A stretch of 64,000 nucleotides of DNA. Origin: Diplonema papillatum. Its lineage: Eukaryota > Euglenozoa > Diplonemea > Diplonemida > Diplonemidae. Each line of letters opens with the position of its first letter. Within the stretch, counting starts at the first letter, position 1. The stretch covers positions 101,013-165,012 of the forward strand of contig JAPJBO010000506.1 in assembly GCA_030068145.1 (NCBI GenBank). The letters run 5' to 3'. Under the pieces are notes generated by a model, which saw nothing but the letters and a program-made list of their open reading frames with translations, ran no database searches and was not told where the DNA came from. Below are positions 31,801 to 42,451 of the stretch, one piece after another. The position numbers were made by a program, and so were the translations under genes.

Positions 31801-33728
31801 ACCGGGACCTGAAGGGCGACAACATCCTGATCGCGAGCGACGGCAGCGTCAAGCTCGCGGACTTCGGCACCAGCAAGCGGGTCCAGCCGCAGGTCGAGAA
31901 CTCGCACATCAGCGGCACCCCGTTGTGGATGGCGCCGGAGGCCATCACGTCGACTGAGAGCATCACCCTCAAGGCCGACATCTGGAGCGTTGGGTGCGTT
32001 ATCTGCGAGATATCCAACTGCGGCAAACCGCCGTGGCCGACTACTTTCGAGACGATGTGGCAGGCGATGTATACCATTGGAAACTGGACGAAGCCTCTCC
32101 CTTCGGACGTCCCAGAAGGGCTGTCCGCAGCTCTGGTTGACTTCCTGCACAAGTGTTTCAAGCCGGTGGCGGTGCAGAGGAGCACCGCGGCCGAGCTGCT
32201 GGAGCACCACTGGTTGAACCACCTCGAGAGCGACGACGAAACGGCGTCGTCCGACGACGCGGGGACGAGCGTCGTGGCGCAGAAGCTGAGCACGCTCATC
32301 ACCCGGTCTTCCTTCATCAAGAAGGACGCGACCCGCCGCGCGTCTGCCTGCGCGACCCCCGTGCCCCAGCCCGACTGGCTGCACACTTGCTCGTCGCTCG
32401 GGTCCACCGACGACGACGCATCCTGCGACCCGAAACCAGCCGAACCTCCGCCCGACAAGCCGCCCAACACGTCCGCGCAGCGCCCGGCGCACCTCCCCCA
32501 CGTCGATTCCCTCGGGGGTGCGGTGACGGCGGAAAGCCCGCAAGCGGCGGCCGCACGGGTGGACTCGGGTGGAGTTGGTGGCGGGCGGAAGCCTGGTGGA
32601 GTCGGTACAGCGGAGCTGCTGCCGGGCCGTGCGGATGGGGACGTCGACGTCGGGAAGCAGGCTAGGACCTTCGAAAACTTCGAGTCCGACGACGAGCTGA
32701 ATGTGTCGAGCCCAGTGACCAGCAAGCTCCCGGCGCCGGCGCTGGCGGCCATCGGCACGTCCCGCGGCAAAGGATCCGCGTTGAGCCCCCGCGCGGCCCT
32801 GCTGAGAGTGGACAACCCGCCGTGCAACCTTCCGAAGCGGACGCTGCTCGGCAACGGGAGCTTGCGGCCCGTCTCGCCTCTGCTGCAGCAGGCGTCCGAC
32901 CGGACCGCTTCGTTCCGGTCGTTTCGGTCTGGCTCGCCCGCGTCGATCATCGAAGGCAACAACCCGCTTTCGAACTCGCAGAACCCATCGCCCCACCACC
33001 CGGGTGGGTCACCGCTGGTTACCCAGGGCGCGGGGTTGGACCGGCAGCACAGCTGGCACCTCGCCCTGCAGCCCAGCACCCTGCCGTCGTCCACGATGCC
33101 GCCGGCGTCGCCGTACAGCTGCGGCGGGGGTGCACAGCAGCCGGTGCTGGGCGCGCGGGCGTCGTTCAACGCGCCGCCGTCCAACAACACCCCGTCGACG
33201 AACAGCCCGGCAAGCGGGACCACGCACAGCGGGCGGCCGTCGCTGGTTGCGAACCATTTGCTCCTTGGGCACAACAGCTCGTGCAGCGGCGGACAGACTA
33301 GTCCGTCCCACGGTGCGAGTGCTCCGCCGGCGCGGCAGCTGCTGTACGCTGCGTTGAGCGGGGGTGATGGGGCCCCGGGGCTGTCGGCGGCGTTCGTGCA
33401 GCGGAACTTGAGCGGCGGGTTGCACAGCCCACCCGTGCACACGCCGCCGCGCTGCCGGCAGCTCTCCGCGGCAAACCTGCGGGCCACCAATGGGTCGCCG
33501 CCGCCGCAGGCCATCGCGAGCCCGACTGTGGCCCACGGCGCGCTGCTCTCGCAGGCCCACGGCCGCAAGGGCAGCGCGTCATCCATCACGAGCTGCCCCC
33601 AGCCTCAGCAGCTGGGGCAGGGAGACGACTCACCGTCCTTCTTGCGGTCCCGGGTTAACTCGTCGCGGTTTCTGACGAGCCCCCTCGGAGACATGGCCGG
33701 GAGCCCCCCCGCCGACGTGATCCTCTGA
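28853..33728 (+). CDS. membrane-anchored MAPKKK/STE11-like protein kinase
   Basis: Three exons fit: 28853-29563, 30689-30787 and 31620-33728, giving 972 residues with both joins in phase 0. Donors are AAG|GTATGT and CGA|GTATGC, acceptors AACAG|GTA and CCACAG|TAC. A transmembrane helix spans about residues 27-48, followed by a charged, probably coiled-coil stretch (52-76) and a Ser/Pro-rich linker. The kinase domain starts near 208: GSGSFGSV, ATP lysine K237 as the last residue of exon 1, helix-C E256, HRDLKGDN (331-338), DFG (351-353) and MAPEA. The HRDLKGDN and DFGTSK signature fits MAPKKK enzymes of the MEKK/STE11 group. About 450 low-complexity Ser/Pro/Gly/Ala-rich residues follow. It probably signals from a membrane, with the kinase on the side of the long C-terminal part. 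Both introns are full of repeats, and three damaged copies of the 3' end follow the stop. Confidence 0.9.
29564..30688 (+). other. intron 1 of the MAPKKK-like gene, repeat-filled
   Basis: Its boundaries are GTATGT and CAACAG. It contains a family D copy (29580-29890), an N-type LINE tail repeat (29893-30052), four related hairpin units of about 60 bp built on ATCTTTAGCCACGGTCGCGA-like sequence (30110-30410), and a piece of a family I end (30505-30600). Confidence 0.8.
30788..31619 (+). other. intron 2 of the MAPKKK-like gene, repeat-filled
   Basis: Its boundaries are GTATGC and CCACAG. It contains family P (30915-31080), part of family G (31085-31250) and family F (31440-31615). The F copy ends only a few bases before the 3' splice site, so the acceptor region is A-rich and lacks a normal pyrimidine tract. 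Confidence 0.75.
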
Positions 33729-34722
33729 GTGGAAGCTCCGTCAAAACAGCTTTCCCCACACTCTCCCACCCCAGCGCGCCCAACCTAGCGGGTGTTTCAC
33801 ACAAAGTCTGTAAGTCCAACCGCAGACGCCGGAATGGAGTCGCTGGCGAACACAGGCAACGGACCTGTCCACACGCCGCCGCGGGGCCGGTACCTCTCCG
33901 TGTCGAACCTGGTCTCCCCCGCCGCAGGCCATCGCAAGCCCGTGGCCCCCCCAGGGCGCGCTTTTTCTCGCAGGCTCGCCACAAGGACCAGCGCGTCTTC
34001 CATCACGAGCTGCCCCCCAGCCGCAGCAGCTGCAGCAGCAGGGGGACGACAACCCGCCGTCCTTCTTGCGGTCCCGGGTTAACTCGTCGCGGTTTCTGAC
34101 GAGCCCCCTCGGCGACATGGCCGGGAGCCCCCCCGCCGACGTGATCCTCTGGGTGGAAGCCCCGTCAAAACAGCTTTCCCCACACTCTCCCACCCCAGCG
34201 CGCCCAACCTACCCCGTTTAGCAAACGTTACGGGCCCCGCGGGTGTTTCACACAAAGTCTGTAAGTCCAACCGCAGACGCCGGAATGAAGTCACTGGCGA
34301 ACACAGGCAACGGACACCGCCCCCCTGTCCACACGCCGCCGCTGGGCCGGTGTCTCTCCGCGTCGAACCTGGTCTCCCCCGCCGCCGCAGGCCATCGCAA
34401 GCCCGTGGCCCAGGGCGCGCTTTTTCTCGCAGGCTCGCCACAAGGACCAGCGCGTCTTCCATCACGAGCTGCCCCCCAGCCGCAGCAGCTGCAGCAGCAG
34501 GGGGACGACAACCCGCCGTCCTTCTTGCGGTCCCGGGTTAACTCGTCGCGGTTTCTGACGAGCCCCCTCGGAGACATGGCCGGGAGCCCCCCCACCGACG
34601 TTATCCTCGGAGTGGAAGCGCTTTCTCCACTCTCCACCTTTACGGGCCCCGCTGGGGGGGCATTTTACACAGTCTGTCGGTGCACGGTGAAGTCCAGCCT
34701 CAGAAGCTGGAGTTTAACGTGA
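33729..34722 (+). pseudogene. two tandem copies of the 3' end of the MAPKKK-like gene
   Basis: Blocks at about 33850-34160 and 34310-34640 repeat the last 300 bp of the CDS (for example CACGAGCTGCCCCCAGCC and TTCTTGCGGTCCCGGGTTAA) and its downstream sequence. Frames are broken by small indels and there is no ATG-led kinase part. The second copy ends at a lone family I hairpin end (34682-34716). Confidence 0.9.
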
Positions 34723-34804
34723 GCGGGGGGGTCACGTCAATTGTTGCAGTGATTCGCATGCAATGAATACCCCTTTGACACCTGAGCTTTTTAACTGATT
34801 GCTC

Positions 34805-35060
34805 AGACACGGTTGTAGGGGCCTTCTCCCCGTGACGGAGTCGCCTGTGTTCTGGTAGCACGGGTTGTCCTGGCTGTGACGAGCTACGAACAGCCGCCTG
34901 ACAAACCAGACTCACACCGCTGTCTGCAGACACTCAGGTTCCGCGCTGATGATGGTCCACCTTCTGTGTCCGTGGCTTAAAGGACCGAAACATGGCGCAG
35001 ACGGGACCAGTGCGGTGTTGAACACATACCCATTCCAAGCACGTTCTTGCAATCCCCCAC
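34805..35060 (+). repeat. family G dispersed repeat
   Basis: A near-complete copy, with CGAGCTACGAACAGCCGCCTG-type and TTCCAAGCACGTTCTTGC blocks, inserted between 3'-end copies of the kinase gene. Confidence 0.75.
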
Positions 35061-35149
35061 GCTGGGGAACACGTCGAGCAACAAAACAACACGTGGGCGG
35101 CGTCGAAGCTTCACCAGCTTCAGCTGACGCCGTTTGCGCACTTAGCCAT

Positions 35150-35288
35150 GCCCCCCCCCCCCCCCCCCCCCCCCCCCCGGAGACGGAGACATGGCCGAGA
35201 TGTCCCCCCGCGGCCGACGGGATCCTCTGACCCCGGTGCTGGAAGCCCCGGCAAAGCAGCGTCTCTTTTCGCACCACCCCCGTGCCCA
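35150..35288 (+). pseudogene. third, decayed copy of the MAPKKK 3' end
   Basis: After a C-run (35151-35178), GGAGACATGGCC-like and GACGGGATCCTCTGA-like pieces of the gene's last exon appear. The copy is then split by the MITE and resumes at 35599 (CCCAACCTACCCCTGCTTTG), matching 34199-34220. Confidence 0.75.
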
Positions 35289-35598
35289 CAGGGCTTACGC
35301 TCCACGTGTGGAACGTGTGGATTTCCACACGTTAATTCTTTTTGGATTTTGTTCTCCCACGTGTGGATCCACAGGTACCACATGCGGATTTTGATTTTTT
35401 TGGTCCACATGCAGGGGAGTCTAGGCCCACTAGTGGTCAAGGCCGCACAGCCAGGTGTCGCCAAGTCCAGCAGCGACGCTATTTTTTTTTTTTTTTGCCG
35501 TCGCACATAGGGGGGAAAGGTTTTTTTCCCCCTCGGACCTCAAGCGCCCACACGTGGACCACATTTTCTCTGAGACTGAAAACGGAGCGTAAGCCCTG
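35289..35598 (+). mobile_element. hAT-type MITE, copy 3, perfect 8-bp target duplication
   Basis: The 310-bp element has 15-bp inverted ends CAGGGCTTACGCTCC and is flanked by CGTGCCCA at 35281-35288 and again at 35599-35606. The uninterrupted counterpart of the site is preserved in the tandem copies at about 33772 and 34198 (CGCGCCCAACCTA). Motifs such as CCACGTGTGG and CCACATGTGG near the left end resemble subterminal transposase-binding repeats. It has no coding capacity and must have been moved by a hAT transposase encoded elsewhere. Confidence 0.93.
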
Positions 35599-35661
35599 CG
35601 TGCCCAACCTACCCCTGCTTTGCGAACGTTAACGGGCCGCGGGGGGGCGGAGGGTGTTTCG

Positions 35662-36138
35662 CGCACGGTGAAGTCCAGCCTCAGAAGCTGGAGTTAAAGA
35701 GGGTGTGTCCAAGTCACATCCGAAGACGGGTGTGCTACATCCAAAAACGCGTGTAGATGCACACTCAAAAATACTCGACGTCGTAGCTGCTTCGACTCTG
35801 AACGGAAGGGAGGAAATATAGAGGTAGAGGGGCAAAATACAATACAAACACAATCTGATTTGTTCTTCGCTTATACCACCGTGTGTTGCTTTCTCACTCA
35901 GGATTTTTTGACCTGTTGTGTTTGTGTGATTTGTCGTGTAGACCCGCATGACCTCACGTCCGCAACACGTGGTTCGGTAGTTACAGCACTTGGGATCCCT
36001 TCTGTTCTTTGTCAGGCAGCATCGTCGAGCATTTCCTTTCAAGCTGGCGCTTATGTAAAAATGGGTGCCACGCCCCGATCTTTAAACTCCCAGCTTAAAC
36101 TCCAGCTTCTGAGGCTGGACTCCACCGTGGCGGTGTCG
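35662..36138. mobile_element. family I foldback element with a family C copy nested inside
   Basis: Left end GCACGGTGAAGTCCAGCCTC; right end GAGGCTGGACTCCACCGTG. The core shows decayed minisatellite pieces (ACGGGTGTGCTACATCC, AAACGCGTGTAGATGCACAC). Family C occupies 35767-36060 on the minus strand. Confidence 0.7.
35767..36060 (-). repeat. family C dispersed repeat, nested copy
   Basis: It reads AATACTCGACGTCGTAGCTG to GGCGCTTATGTAAAAA on the plus strand, so it lies opposite to the other copies and inside family I. Confidence 0.8.
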
Positions 36139-36325
36139 CATACCAGTCAATCCCGTCGCTCGCTTGTGCACCGGCGAACGTGAGCGGGGGTTCACGCACA
36201 ATGCTGTCATTGTTGTCGCAGTCAAGTCGCATGCAATGGACATCCTTCCGATCCACACGCCGGGAAGCACACCGAGGCCGCTGTTCTCCTCGGCGTGCGC
36301 ACCGCCGAACCCGGGCTGGGGGTTT

Positions 36326-36356
<31 letters not shown>

Positions 36357-36750
36357 AACGGCCGCCACTTGGTGGTGCAGCCAAGTGCATGCAATGTATA
36401 GTATCTCACCCCGCTCTGACCCATACCCATACGCAGGATGCACGCTGGGACAGCCTTTCTACACCAATGCGCGAGCATCGGCGTCAGGTTGCGCGGGGTG
36501 GACGTCCCGAGTGCCACCCGCGAACCAGTGCACCCTACCGTGTCTCCTGAAATGCAAAACGCGGGGGGAGGACTGCTTCGAAGTTCCCCGCTCATCGCTT
36601 TTCTTTTTTGGTCTTGGGTTCGTCTACCGTGTCCTATATCATCATAGTCTTTCGATTTTTTGATTTTTCCGTTTTTGTTTTGTTGATTACGCGCTGCTTT
36701 CGCACACCTGTGACTCGGCCCTCTACCCCGGTGAAAACCCAAGATATTTT
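36139..36750. other. gene-free stretch with a (CA)n microsatellite
   Basis: The (CA)n run is at 36334-36357. GC-rich coding-like sequence at 36440-36600 has no recognised motif. ACGTGAGCGGGGG at about 36179 repeats the sequence next to the lone family I end at 34717. Confidence 0.5.
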
Positions 36751-36924
36751 TTTGTATAAGCACCTGCTTTGTAGGAAATGCTTGAGGAGACTGCCAGTTG
36801 CGATAGAGCAAAGGAGGTAAATGTGCTGTAGCCCACGCGAAACATAGGTAAGTCTGGGTTTAGTGGCGGGCGTAAGCCCTCTAGCCTCCTTCGAAATGAG
36901 CACAAGGCAGTCCCTCGAGTATTT
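36751..36924 (+). repeat. family B dispersed repeat, internally deleted
   Basis: Both ends are present, but the CAACAAAAAAGACCCACTT-like middle is missing. Confidence 0.7.
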
Positions 36925-37059
36925 CAAATCCAAGTAGGACCACCGAAAACCGAAGTAACGGAGTCAACCTGCGCAAACCATTAGCAGCACCACAAATTCA
37001 CGAAAAGAGACGGTCAGACGGTACCAAGCAGACAGACAGTCCCCTACTGCGGCACCATA

Positions 37060-37262
37060 CTGAGGAGGGCCTACCATAAGTAAGGTTTGTGGACAGTGGC
37101 CGAAACCACCAATGACCAACAACCAAGGTACCCACCGATCCTCTTACCTCGTGTAACCACCACTCTTACGACACTCAGAGCACAAAGGATTTCTTCCCAT
37201 AACGACGAAGGTCACCCGGAGACTTTAAAACCCCGGAGTTTCAAGCGAACTTTCACTCTAAA
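37060..37262 (+). repeat. family F dispersed repeat
   Basis: A full copy with CTTACCTCGTGTAACCACCA, CGAAGGTCACCCGGAGACTT and GAGTTTCAAGCGAACTTTCA, ending CTCTAAA. Confidence 0.75.
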
Positions 37263-37665
37263 CTACGCACAAAGCACAGAGCAGTCCACGCGCAGACGAG
37301 CAGTGAAGCGTTCCACGTCACAGGTGGCACAAGCGGAGGAAGCCCGTGCGGCAGGGAGGGGAGACGAGGTGACCCAAGACAAAGGAGAAGCGCGAAGCGA
37401 CCAGCCCGGACGGACCAGCAAGACGCAGGATCAGGCGACCAAGAGAAGGAGGGGGACGCGACCCAGAGACCCGGGCTAAGTAGCCTGGAACTAGTGCGAT
37501 GGACCTTTCTTCGGAGGGGCTCACGCACTCAAAGATCGACTTATACGCAGGAACTACGCAATACGGGGGTTTCGGGAGTACCACTAAGCTTTCTTTCAAC
37601 AAAACTACGCATTTCTTTCAACAAAACTACGCATTTCTTTCAACAAAACTACGCATCTTTCTTTT
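37262..37665 (+). pseudogene. 3' end of the second retroelement-like family, plus-strand copy
   Basis: The frame ending at 37479 shares its C-terminus (KRRRGTRPRDPG and stop) with the minus-strand copy at 12492. The 3' sequence also matches (GAGGGGCTCACGCACTCAAA). The copy ends in three 22-bp units at 37590-37655 containing CAACAAAACTACGCA, like the repeated tails of some LINEs. Confidence 0.55.
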
Positions 37666-37932
37666 CAGGAAGTACTTGAGGAAGGCTGCCAGTCGCAACA
37701 CGAGACCAAAAATCAAAGGCATAGTGTGTTACTCATCAGCTCCCCGCTATCGCATCAATATTCCAATCTCACACGAGGTAAATGTGCTGTAGCCCACACG
37801 AAACACAGGTAAATCTCGGTTTTAGTGGCGGGCGTAAGCGTTCAACGAAAACGACCCACTTTGTAGTTGTGTGGGTTCTCTCCCTCTATTGTCTCGTCGA
37901 AATAAGCACAAGCAGTCCCTCGAGTGTTTTCT
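37666..37932 (+). repeat. family B dispersed repeat, rearranged
   Basis: GGAAGTACTTGAGGAAGGCT to AGTCCCTCGAGTGTTTT, with about 50 bp of unrelated sequence inserted at 37700-37770. Confidence 0.65.
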
Positions 37933-38259
37933 CAATCGGCTAAACTTATACGGGTCCAGTAGCCCCTTCACAAAGGCCCCTGTAAGTAAGGGCGCAATTC
38001 TACAGCGACAAGGCCGAAACCCCCACGGTCTTGAATTGCGCACCAGCCTGTGGTAACTATCCCGAACTATAGAAGCGCCCGCTCACAACAAACCCTGCAC
38101 GAGGGTCATCACGGTGGTGACCATTGGATACCGAACCTGCGTGAAGAGACAGTTGATCGATGCAACCCTACAAGACACTTCTCCGCAGGGAACGGCTGAG
38201 TTGCAATATTAGGGCATCCCACTCCACTCAACCTCAGAGGCGAAACCGTCGGTTCGTGT

Positions 38260-38402
38260 AAGTGCCGTATTCCTTGTGTTTGCACGCCGGGGGAAGTTAG
38301 CCAGTTGGTGGGTGAACATGATCGTCAGGCCATTCTCCTCCCAAACACGCTGCCGGCGTACTCTTTCGAGTTTACGATTGATTGTTATTACGAAAAAAAG
38401 AC
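38260..38402 (-). repeat. hairpin repeat family M, type M1, diverged copy
   Basis: On the minus strand it reads TTTCGTAATAACAATCAATC, then ACGCCGGCAGCGTGTTTGGG, and ends with GGCGTGCAAACACAAGG. Confidence 0.6.
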
Positions 38403-38427
38403 CTCTCTCTTTTCCATTCTTGCATAT

Positions 38428-38580
38428 CAGGCCTGCATGCCCCATCAAAAGCAATCGAAAAGAAAGCAAAAGAGCGTTTTACCACCTTGTGCGGTGTCAC
38501 GGGATGTTTGGCAGCCGCTGCTAAACAGTGCATGCTAATCCATGTGGTTCATGTACTTACAAAAGAACTCAATGCTAAGA
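38428..38580 (+). repeat. family N repeat sharing its 3' half with LINE tails
   Basis: It runs GCCTGCATGCCCCATCAAAA, GGTGTCACGGGATGTTTGGC, AGCCGCTGCTAAACA, then TGCTAATCCATGTGGTTCAT. A second copy is at 29893-30052. Confidence 0.75.
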
Positions 38581-38825
38581 AGAAGGCGAAGGCGACCACA
38601 CCCGAGTCAGGGGTGCAACGAAGAAAGAGGAAGGCCCTTAAAGCAAACAGCTACCAGAAACGTTCGACGTCCCCAAGCACTCCAGTGCCCTCGAGAGTGG
38701 AAAACGTGCAAGCCTGTCCGCACCCGTGCCCCTCCACGCAATCTCCAGAACCGCAAGAAAGCCCAGCGGCGCCACAAGTACTCGACCTTGACGACGCAAT
38801 GACAGGTGACGACGTCATAAAGTAA
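38577..38825 (+). pseudogene. C-terminal fragment of a LINE-type ORF
   Basis: The open frame reads into a stop at 38823-38825 with the end ...DDAMTGDDVIK. It is Lys/Arg-rich at first, then Pro/Ser-rich, like the tail of the ORF at 15775-16872, and is followed by the same 3' motif. No catalytic domain remains. Confidence 0.5.
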
Positions 38826-38875
38826 CCTTAAGCGGCGACACAGTGCATGCTAATCCATGTGGTTCATGTACTTAG
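38826..38875 (+). repeat. LINE-type 3' tail motif
   Basis: CAGTGCATGCTAATCCATGT and GGTTCATGTACTTA follow the stop, as they do after 16872. Confidence 0.65.
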
Positions 38876-39810
38876 CCGCGTCTGATGCTGTATGGGTCGC
38901 CCACATACACTCCTGCGCGTGCCTTCATTGCGAAGGTTACTGCTGCAGCCCTCTGGGTGGCAGCTGTGCCAGGTCAAGTCGCGAGAACTGAGGCTCTGTG
39001 ATGGCTGAATGCACGACTAAGCAGGGCTGTATCCTCGTGTTGTAGCCGCGGTGTGCACTGGGCGGCTTGGTCAACCTCCTCATCACTACAGGGCACAAGC
39101 CTTTCGCGACCGTGACTGGACAGTCGGGAGTGCTTGGGGCGGGTCTCCATGAAGAGGAACGTAAAGCAAGACCTGCCCCGCGGCTGCTGTCTCCGGCTGC
39201 TTCGGCAGTACGACACATACTACTAGTGTAGTGAGCAATCTATCGTCACAGATCGTTGCTGCATAGGAAGTTCAAACTACTAATATTGCCCGGCTTCGCG
39301 GCGGTTGTAAAGACGTTGCCAGTAGCTTGTGCAAAACTTCGTAGGTCAGAATCGTCGCTTTTTGCGCGCTCATGCCAAGTCGCAGGCCAAGAGTGCAGGC
39401 CGTATCACGATATCAGGGGAGTTCGATTCTTTGGCGGCATTTACAAAAAGAAATGAGTGCCCGTACACGTTACTGAGCAAACAAAAAAGCAAGCGAAAGA
39501 AGCAATCAAAACCAATAACAAAATAGCAAGCAAAGACAGAAAATACACAACCAAGGCGACACCAAGGATAGATTGAACCTGAGAAGGGAAACAAGAGAAA
39601 GTCGAAAGACAAAAGACAGCACCCCGGTTGATCGTCGACAACAGAATTAAAAAACGCGTAACTACAGCATTACATAGATGTACGCCTGCATGGGGTTGAC
39701 CTCATCTCTGAAAGGCGCTTCCTCAAAAAAAGCACAAGAGACGCAGTCTAAAACGGTAGAAAAAATGCGGTCAAAATATGGTACGATGCCAAACCCCCCC
39801 CCCCCCCCCC
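38876..39810. other. gene-free stretch
   Basis: I see no gene. A-rich low-complexity sequence lies at 39440-39660. A C-run at 39795-39810 marks the edge of the inverted repeat. Confidence 0.45.
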
Positions 39811-40936
39811 TTTGCACTAATAAAAAAAATTGATGTCACCCCATACTGGCCCCGAACCCCCATCTGTGTGGCCCAAAACGGGTCCCAAACGGTTTTTGAC
39901 CGGCTGAGTCGAGGTAAAGGGGTCTCCGAAGGCCCACGAATGGGCCCAAATGGGCCCAGGTGGGCCCCGGAGCGGGCTCTCAGTGCGAGGGGAGAGCCCC
40001 CAAAATGGGGTCATTTTCGGGCCTCGCCACTACTCAAGCTAGTCAAACACTTTCTGGCCTCCAGCGGGAAACCCAGACTTCAAAACGACAAGATCGCCTG
40101 TGTTCCGCCGTAGATAGCCACCAGCGGGTTCTCTTGAATGCTCTCGGGGGTCACAGTTAGCCCCATGTGTGCAGCGCCAGCAGTGGGCAGGCACACGCTT
40201 AGAATGTGTGGTATGCAAGTGCACCCTGCCTAGAATCCGGCTTCACCCGCTTTTGAGAACACAGTGCTTACCAGGAAAACGCAGAATATAAGGTGGAAAA
40301 TGCAAAAGCTCAGTCCAAACCGCTCACGATGCGTCGCCGGCTCGCCTCGTCGTCAAGGCTGTCGAAGGCTTCTGAAAGCCTACCAGAAAGGCGCATCCAG
40401 ATGTCAACCTTCTCCCTCTCTGTCATTAGGGCGAAGAAGAAAGAAACCGATCAGGTCCTCACCAGAGACCTTTTCGCAAAAGGTCCTGCTGGCTACGAGT
40501 GGGTCTGCATGGACTGACCACGTCTCGTTTCCTCATGAAACGGCGACAACTTCTGCATTGCTCTCACCGATGACTCCACGAACTCCAGACCCGTGATCTT
40601 TGGCATTTTCCCCTTTCTTAGTTTCCGTTTTCCTGGGTCAATCTGTATTCTTAATTAGTATTGCTGGTAAAGCCGGATTCTAGGCCAGAAGGTGTTTAAC
40701 TAGCTTGAGTAGTGGCGAGGCTTTGAAAATGACCCCATTTTGGGGGCACCCCCCCTCGCACTGAGTGCCCGCTCCGGGGCCCACCTGGGCCCATCTGGGC
40801 CCATTCGTGGGCCTTCGGAGACCCCTTTACCTCGACTCAGCCCGTCAAAAACCGTTTGGGACCCGTTTTGGGCCACACAGATGGGGGTTCGGGGCCAGTA
40901 TGGGGTGACGTCAAAAAAAAATTTATTAGTGCAAAG
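39811..40936. repeat. long inverted repeat, arms of about 250 bp
   Basis: The left arm is 39811-40060 and the right arm about 40682-40936. They are inverted copies with few differences (for example TTTGCACTAATAAA against TTTATTAGTGCAAA). A short extra pairing, TAGAATCCGGCTT against AAGCCGGATTCTA, lies closer to the centre. The spacer of about 620 bp includes an open frame (40293-40517, 74 residues) of no known family. Homopolymer C or G runs lie outside both arms. Confidence 0.88.
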
Positions 40937-41029
40937 GGGGGGGGGCAGCGCTCTTGTTAAGGATCAGCCACTTTGGCCGGATGGCCGGATAAACCAGACC
41001 CCCCCCTCCCCCCCCCCCCCTCTACAGTG

Positions 41030-41870
41030 CAGTTGCCTTGGAGGCTGGGTGGTCAAATTCTCTAAGGTGAAATGGTCAAAATTCCCTGCCAAAAGTGGGC
41101 CCACAAAAATTTTCCAAAGTGTGGTATTTGGGGTATTTGGGGCAAAAAAAAATTTTTTTTTTCTGACCGCCCACCGTGGTGACCACCTTAGAGTGTGACA
41201 GGTAGCGTCTCCCCCCTCCACAGTGAAAATAGCCTGAGGGGGGGGGGGTCAGCCGGCTGATGGATGGATGGATGGTTCTTAACAAGATGCCTGGGGGGGG
41301 GGCTTGGCATCGTCTCATATGGCTCGTTACAGGCAGATTACGGGCACAAAATAATGAAATTACGGGCAAGTTAGTAGTAGTAATGCGGAAAACGGCAGCA
41401 GATGGCACGCCTGTGCTGGCAGAAGAAGAACGCCCGTAGCCCTTGGGCAGTGGGCCTGGATTGTTCGTGTCTGGCCTTGGTCTTCATCGTTCCCAATGCA
41501 CTTATGCGTTTCAATTGCAGTTGGAGTTCGAGGCAGCTTGAATCTACTCTCAACGCACGTTCATCGCGAAGGTGTGCATCCAAGGATTGAATCTTCAATA
41601 TTGCAGCCTCCACAACAAGCGGAGAGCAAGACGAGAAAAATCAAGAAATGAACTGATAAAATTTGATACAAAAAGCTCACAGTCGTGCATTTACCATAGG
41701 GGCTGAGCGGGCGGAGGCTCTGTGGTGAAATGGTCAAAAAGCCCTGGGAAAATGTGGGACAAAAACTTTCCGAAATGCGGGGTTTTAGGGATTCTGGCCC
41801 AAAAAAAAAAAAGTTTTTTTTAACGCCCACCTTGGGTGATTGAGCCGTGGTTTACCCTTGAGGCAGCCAG
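41030..41870 (+). repeat. diverged direct repeats of about 170 bp
   Basis: Blocks at about 41035-41215 and 41695-41865 share GTGAAATGGTCAAAA, a phase of G/T-rich words, an A-run and CGCCCACC(G/T)TGG. The sequence between them holds no recognised gene. Confidence 0.6.
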
Positions 41871-42289
41871 CTAGACCTGCCAGAACCTGAAAGCCTCCTT
41901 CAGGTTTCGTGGCAGTGTCGAAAAATACATTCCGAGGACGTTTTTGGACTTTGGCTTTTGAATCCGTTGAGCTCAAGGACCGTCTGGGGCCCTGGAATGG
42001 AATTGTAAACGAATTGCATCTCGTACCAGAGAGTTTTTCCTTTGGTAATCGTTCAGGGCCAAAAACCCTGGAAAATTTTCCAGGGCCCCGGATTACAGGT
42101 ACCCCCTCGGGCAGCCTCACTGATCGGGTCTCACTGCCCTGCTCTCGATGGGCTCGGCCTCGCTGCTTGTCCTGGATAAGTTTGAAACCCTTCTAAAATT
42201 TGGTTAAATCACTTGGATGTTGGTGTCCTGGGGAGACTGCCGGGTGACAGACCTTCGCGTAGATGTCACCGAGCGTATTTTTTTTAGTG

Positions 42290-42451
42290 CTAACCATTTT
42301 GCGGGTTGCCCTTCCATGTTCTGTGCAGGCTAACAAGACGTAGACAGCGTGTATTGGGGGTCGATCAGAATTCCTTACCTGAACATGACACAGGGTAAAT
42401 ACAAGTGGGAAACCGATAACATGCACGCACAAACAAAACGAAGCGCCTGCC
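42290..42451 (+). repeat. hairpin repeat family M, type M3, copy 4
   Basis: It shows the TTGCGGGTTGCCCTTCCAT start, ACGTAGACAGCGTGTATT, TTACCTGAACATGACACAGG and the end GCACGCACAAACAAAACG. Confidence 0.7.

Noticed and set aside
31745..33589. 614-residue open frame on the minus strand
   Set aside because: It is the antisense shadow of the GC-rich MAPKKK exon 3, whose plus-strand frame carries HRD, DFG and APE motifs.
36334..36357. (CA)n run as a second LINE junction
   Set aside because: No LINE-derived sequence follows it, so it is a plain microsatellite.
38060..38225. A further rRNA fragment (GCACGAGGGTCATCAC and neighbours)
   Set aside because: Only a short word resembles LSU rRNA; the rest does not follow the expected order.
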